Part shown: piece by piece, positions 61,618-64,000 of the stretch | Numbering within the stretch: position 1 is the stretch's first letter | Layout of the letters: each line of letters opens with the position of its first letter | Assembly: GCA_018828145.1 (NCBI GenBank) | Contig: JAHJWO010000053.1 | Span: forward strand, 62,001-126,000 | Source: Alphaproteobacteria bacterium | GTDB lineage: Bacteria; Pseudomonadota; Alphaproteobacteria; Rhizobiales; Devosiaceae | Direction of reading: 5' to 3' | Length of the DNA stretch: 64,000 nt | The notes under the pieces: generated by a model | Told to the model about the DNA's origin: nothing | The model's input: the letters and a program-made list of their open reading frames with translations, nothing else | Databases searched by the model: none | Position numbers and translations under genes: made by a program

Positions 61618-63159
61618 TCAGGTCAGAGTTGGTGGTCGCTGGACCGCGTGATCGGTGGCGCGCTCGAAGGCGTCGCCGATCTGCACGATCCGGGCTTCAT
61701 CGTGATGCCGGCCAATGATCTGCATGCCGATGGGCAGGCCCTGGTGGAAGCCCACGGGCAGTGCCAGCACGGGATGGCCGCTGACATTGAAGCCGATGGT
61801 CCGCATAGGCGTCCACACCGCCTCCTTCTCGAACGGAGCCGCCAGCAGGGCCGTGGTCAGTGCGCCGACGGTGATGACGGCATCATGCCGCTCCAGCAGG
61901 CGATCGACCGAGTCGCGGAACAGCTCCCCTGCCCGCCTGGCTTCCGCCAAGTCACTGTCGCTGACGGCAACGCCGGCCGCCAGGCTTAGGAAGGCGCGGC
62001 GCCCATAGGCGTCAGGGTGATCGCGCAGCTCCGCCGCGTGATAGTCGAAGCTCTCGCGATGCAGGATCGCGGCGGCGGCGACCTCGATGGCGTAATAATC
62101 GGGCAGCTCGATTTCCTCGACCACCGCGCCAAGCTCGGACAGCGTCGAGAGAGCCGCATCCATGGCGGTCAGGACCGCGGGCATGGTCTGGCTGTCGCTG
62201 GCGAACCAATTGCGGGCATAGCCGATACGCAGGCCCCGGACAGGCTCGCCGATCAGCCGCGCGGCCTTGCTGCCGGCTATGACATCGAGCGTCACCGCCG
62301 CTTCGGCCACAGTGGCGCTGATCGGTCCGACATGATCCATGCTGGTCGACATCGGCAGCACGCCGGCATTGGGCACGGTGCCAATGGTTGGCTTGAGGCC
62401 GACGACGCCACAATAAAAGGCCGGGCCGCGCAAGGAGCCGCCGGTATCGGTGCCCAGCGTGGTGCGCAACAGGCCGCCGGCCACCGAAGCCGCGCTGCCC
62501 GAGGACGAGCCGCCGGTGATATGGTCGAGGCTCCAGGGGTTGCGGGCCGGCGGGAACAGGCCGGACGTGTCGGGCCCCACCGTGCCCCATTCATAGGTCG
62601 CCAGCTTGCCGATCAGCACGGCGCCGGCTTCGATCAGTCGGGTGACAACCGCGGCGTCCGCTTCCGCCACGGCCTCGGCGCGGCCCGGCGCATCGGCCGT
62701 CGTGGGCAGGCCGGCGACATCGATCAGGTCCTTGAGGCCGACTGGTATGCCGTGCAGCGGTCCCCGATCCTGCCCGGCGGCCAGTTCGGCGTCGGCCCTG
62801 GCCGCGTCGGCCAGAGCGCGTTCGGCGGTGACGCAGTAGAAGCTACGATAGGCGCTATCGCGGGCAGCGATCCGATCAAGGCAGGCCTGGGTGAGGGCCA
62901 CCGACGTCAGCCGACCGTCGCGCAGGCGCCTGCCCTGCTCCAGAAAACTCAGGTCCAGTATCGCCGACAGGTCTTCTTCTTGTGCCGGAAAGGTCTCGGC
63001 CAGGCCTGCAATGCCGTCGCCCATCCAGGCGGCCAGCTTGAAGACGCTGCCGCTTTCATGCGGCGACAATGCGATGCCATGCTGCGCTAGGCTGGCCTCG
63101 AACGCCGCGCGGCGCTGCTCATTGGGGTCGATGGCCAGGGCTGGCTCCTGCGCAGACAT
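61618..63159 (-). CDS. Amidase-signature family hydrolase
   Basis: A 513-residue amidase. The Ser-cisSer-Lys triad is visible as K in PVGLKDLIDVAG, Ser in ITGGSSSGSAA and Ser in GTDTGGSLRGPA. It hydrolyses amide bonds; candidates include an imported amide, a carbamate or allophanate. The start at 63159 is chosen because the ABC ATPase stop is 1 bp upstream; the longer frame overlaps that gene. It belongs with the transporter operon that enters from the right edge and the neighbouring catabolic genes. Confidence 0.88.
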   Translation of the reverse strand: MSAQEPALAIDPNEQRRAAFEASLAQHGIALSPHESGSVFKLAAWMGDGIAGLAETFPAQEEDLSAILDLSFLEQGRRLRDGRLTSVALTQACLDRIAARDSAYRSFYCVTAERALADAARADAELAAGQDRGPLHGIPVGLKDLIDVAGLPTTADAPGRAEAVAEADAAVVTRLIEAGAVLIGKLATYEWGTVGPDTSGLFPPARNPWSLDHITGGSSSGSAASVAGGLLRTTLGTDTGGSLRGPAFYCGVVGLKPTIGTVPNAGVLPMSTSMDHVGPISATVAEAAVTLDVIAGSKAARLIGEPVRGLRIGYARNWFASDSQTMPAVLTAMDAALSTLSELGAVVEEIELPDYYAIEVAAAAILHRESFDYHAAELRDHPDAYGRRAFLSLAAGVAVSDSDLAEARRAGELFRDSVDRLLERHDAVITVGALTTALLAAPFEKEAVWTPMRTIGFNVSGHPVLALPVGFHQGLPIGMQIIGRHHDEARIVQIGDAFERATDHAVQRPPTLT

Positions 63160-63160
63160 G

Positions 63161-64000
63161 TCAGATGCCGGCCACGATACGCGTACCGGTGGCCCGGTCA
63201 AACAGATGACAGGCCGCAGGCGGGATATTGACCTTGGCGACGTCGCCGATCTCGGCGCGATAATCCTTGCCCACCTTGATCGAGACCAGTTCGCCGGCCA
63301 CGCGCATGGAGAGCATGGTCGCCTCGCCCAGCAGCTCGACCGTGTAGATTGGTGCCTCGATCTGGCCCATGTCGGTGGCCAGCGTCGCATCCTCGGCGCG
63401 GAAGCCGAGCGTGACCGGCCCCTTGACGCCCCTGGACAGTCCCTCGACGCGAATGCCGGCGGCGCTGAAGACGCCATCGGCGATGTCGCCGTGCACAAGA
63501 TTCATGGCGGGCGAGCCGATGAAGCTGGCGACAAAGGTATTGGCCGGGCGGTCGTAGATTTCCATCGGCGTGCCGACCTGCTGGATCAGCCCCTTCTGCA
63601 TCACCACGACGCGATCGGCCAGCGTCATGGCCTCGATCTGGTCATGCGTCACATAAATGGTGGTGCGCTTGAGCGTGTGGTGCAGGTTCTTGATCTGCGC
63701 CCGGGTCGAAACGCGCAGCTTGGCGTCGAGGTTGGACAGCGGCTCGTCCATCAGGAAGGCATTGGGCTCGCGCACGATGGCGCGGGCCAGGGCCACGCGC
63801 TGGCGTTGGCCGCCGGACAGGGCTGCGGGCCGGCGCTGCAGGAAATCGTCGAGCTCCACCATCTTGCTGGCCGCCATGACGCGCTCATGGTGCTGCTCGG
63901 CCGGCACCTTGCGCACCTTGAGCGGGAAGCGGATGTTCTCGTAAACGGTCATGTTTGGGTAGAGGCCATAGCTCTGGAACACCATGGAGATGTCCCGGTC
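63161..64000 (-). CDS. Carbohydrate-type ABC transporter ATP-binding protein, UgpC type (partial)
   Basis: The C-terminal 279 residues of a UgpC/MsmK-type ATPase; the start is beyond the right edge. Visible: Q-loop region RDISMVFQSYGLYPN, signature LSGGQRQRVALARAI, Walker B AFLMDEPLSNLDAKLR, H-loop VTHDQIEAMT, and the TOBE region. It is the last transporter gene before the amidase, so the imported compound may carry an amide. Confidence 0.92.
   Translation of the reverse strand, partial: DRDISMVFQSYGLYPNMTVYENIRFPLKVRKVPAEQHHERVMAASKMVELDDFLQRRPAALSGGQRQRVALARAIVREPNAFLMDEPLSNLDAKLRVSTRAQIKNLHHTLKRTTIYVTHDQIEAMTLADRVVVMQKGLIQQVGTPMEIYDRPANTFVASFIGSPAMNLVHGDIADGVFSAAGIRVEGLSRGVKGPVTLGFRAEDATLATDMGQIEAPIYTVELLGEATMLSMRVAGELVSIKVGKDYRAEIGDVAKVNIPPAACHLFDRATGTRIVAGI

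Overview
The window is GC-rich, densely coded bacterial DNA from an alphaproteobacterium, most likely Hyphomicrobiales and perhaps Devosia-like. The evidence is gene content: an AapJQMP amino-acid transporter, an NDUFS4-type complex I subunit, a FeuP/FeuQ-like two-component pair, a GT2 plus membrane-fusion glucan synthase pair, and many sugar ABC transporters under LacI control. The genus is inferred; no rRNA is present. It looks chromosomal, with no phage, plasmid or CRISPR. Both window edges cut genes.

Layout. 1-5136: aap operon on the minus strand (aapJ-aapQ-aapM-aapP, then a second, truncated binding-protein gene). 5359-8799: metC-like lyase, PAP2 phosphatase, tRNA-Pro(TGG), NDUFS4-like subunit, TraB/GumN protein. 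8833-19009: carbohydrate locus with a complete ABC importer, two Gfo/Idh/MocA oxidoreductases, two TIM-barrel isomerase-like enzymes and a divergent LacI regulator with two operators of the form TGCAATCGATTGCA. 19066-20562: tRNA-Arg(TCT), a DUF2971 gene and a probable ComEC remnant, a small accessory patch. 20563-28472: complete kdp high-affinity K+ system (kdpF-A-B-C-D-E) plus a small extra membrane ORF ahead of kdpF. 28635-34808: AGCS symporter, orphan two-winged-helix regulator, large autotransporter. 34805-36930: ArsR-family regulator of SqrR/BigR type with trxC, 1-Cys peroxiredoxin and DUF302 genes. 36968-39958: MacB/DevBCA-like efflux system. 40181-46970: small membrane proteins, a BgsB/BgsA-like glucan synthase pair, a Cache-domain sensor without output domain, and unknown proteins. 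47041-52556: two-component system with a PepSY-like partner and exported proteins, several preceded by the same tandem TGTAAG-type box. 52616-63159: catabolic regulon with two HisD-family dehydrogenases, SDR, LacI regulator, bicupin, RraA-like protein, hydrolase/SnoaL fusion and amidase, carrying three copies of an operator close to TTGCATACGTATGCAA. Inside it sits a DUF559 nuclease gene bracketed by inverted palindromic repeats. 63161-64000: partial UgpC-type ABC ATPase.

How it fits together. Most of the window is nutrient capture (amino acids, two carbohydrate-type systems, K+) plus envelope biology (glucan, autotransporter, exported proteins). The least explained parts are the TTGCATACGTATGCAA regulon with its in-frame three-domain fusion, the repeat-bracketed DUF559 gene, and the shared box around the FeuP-like locus.
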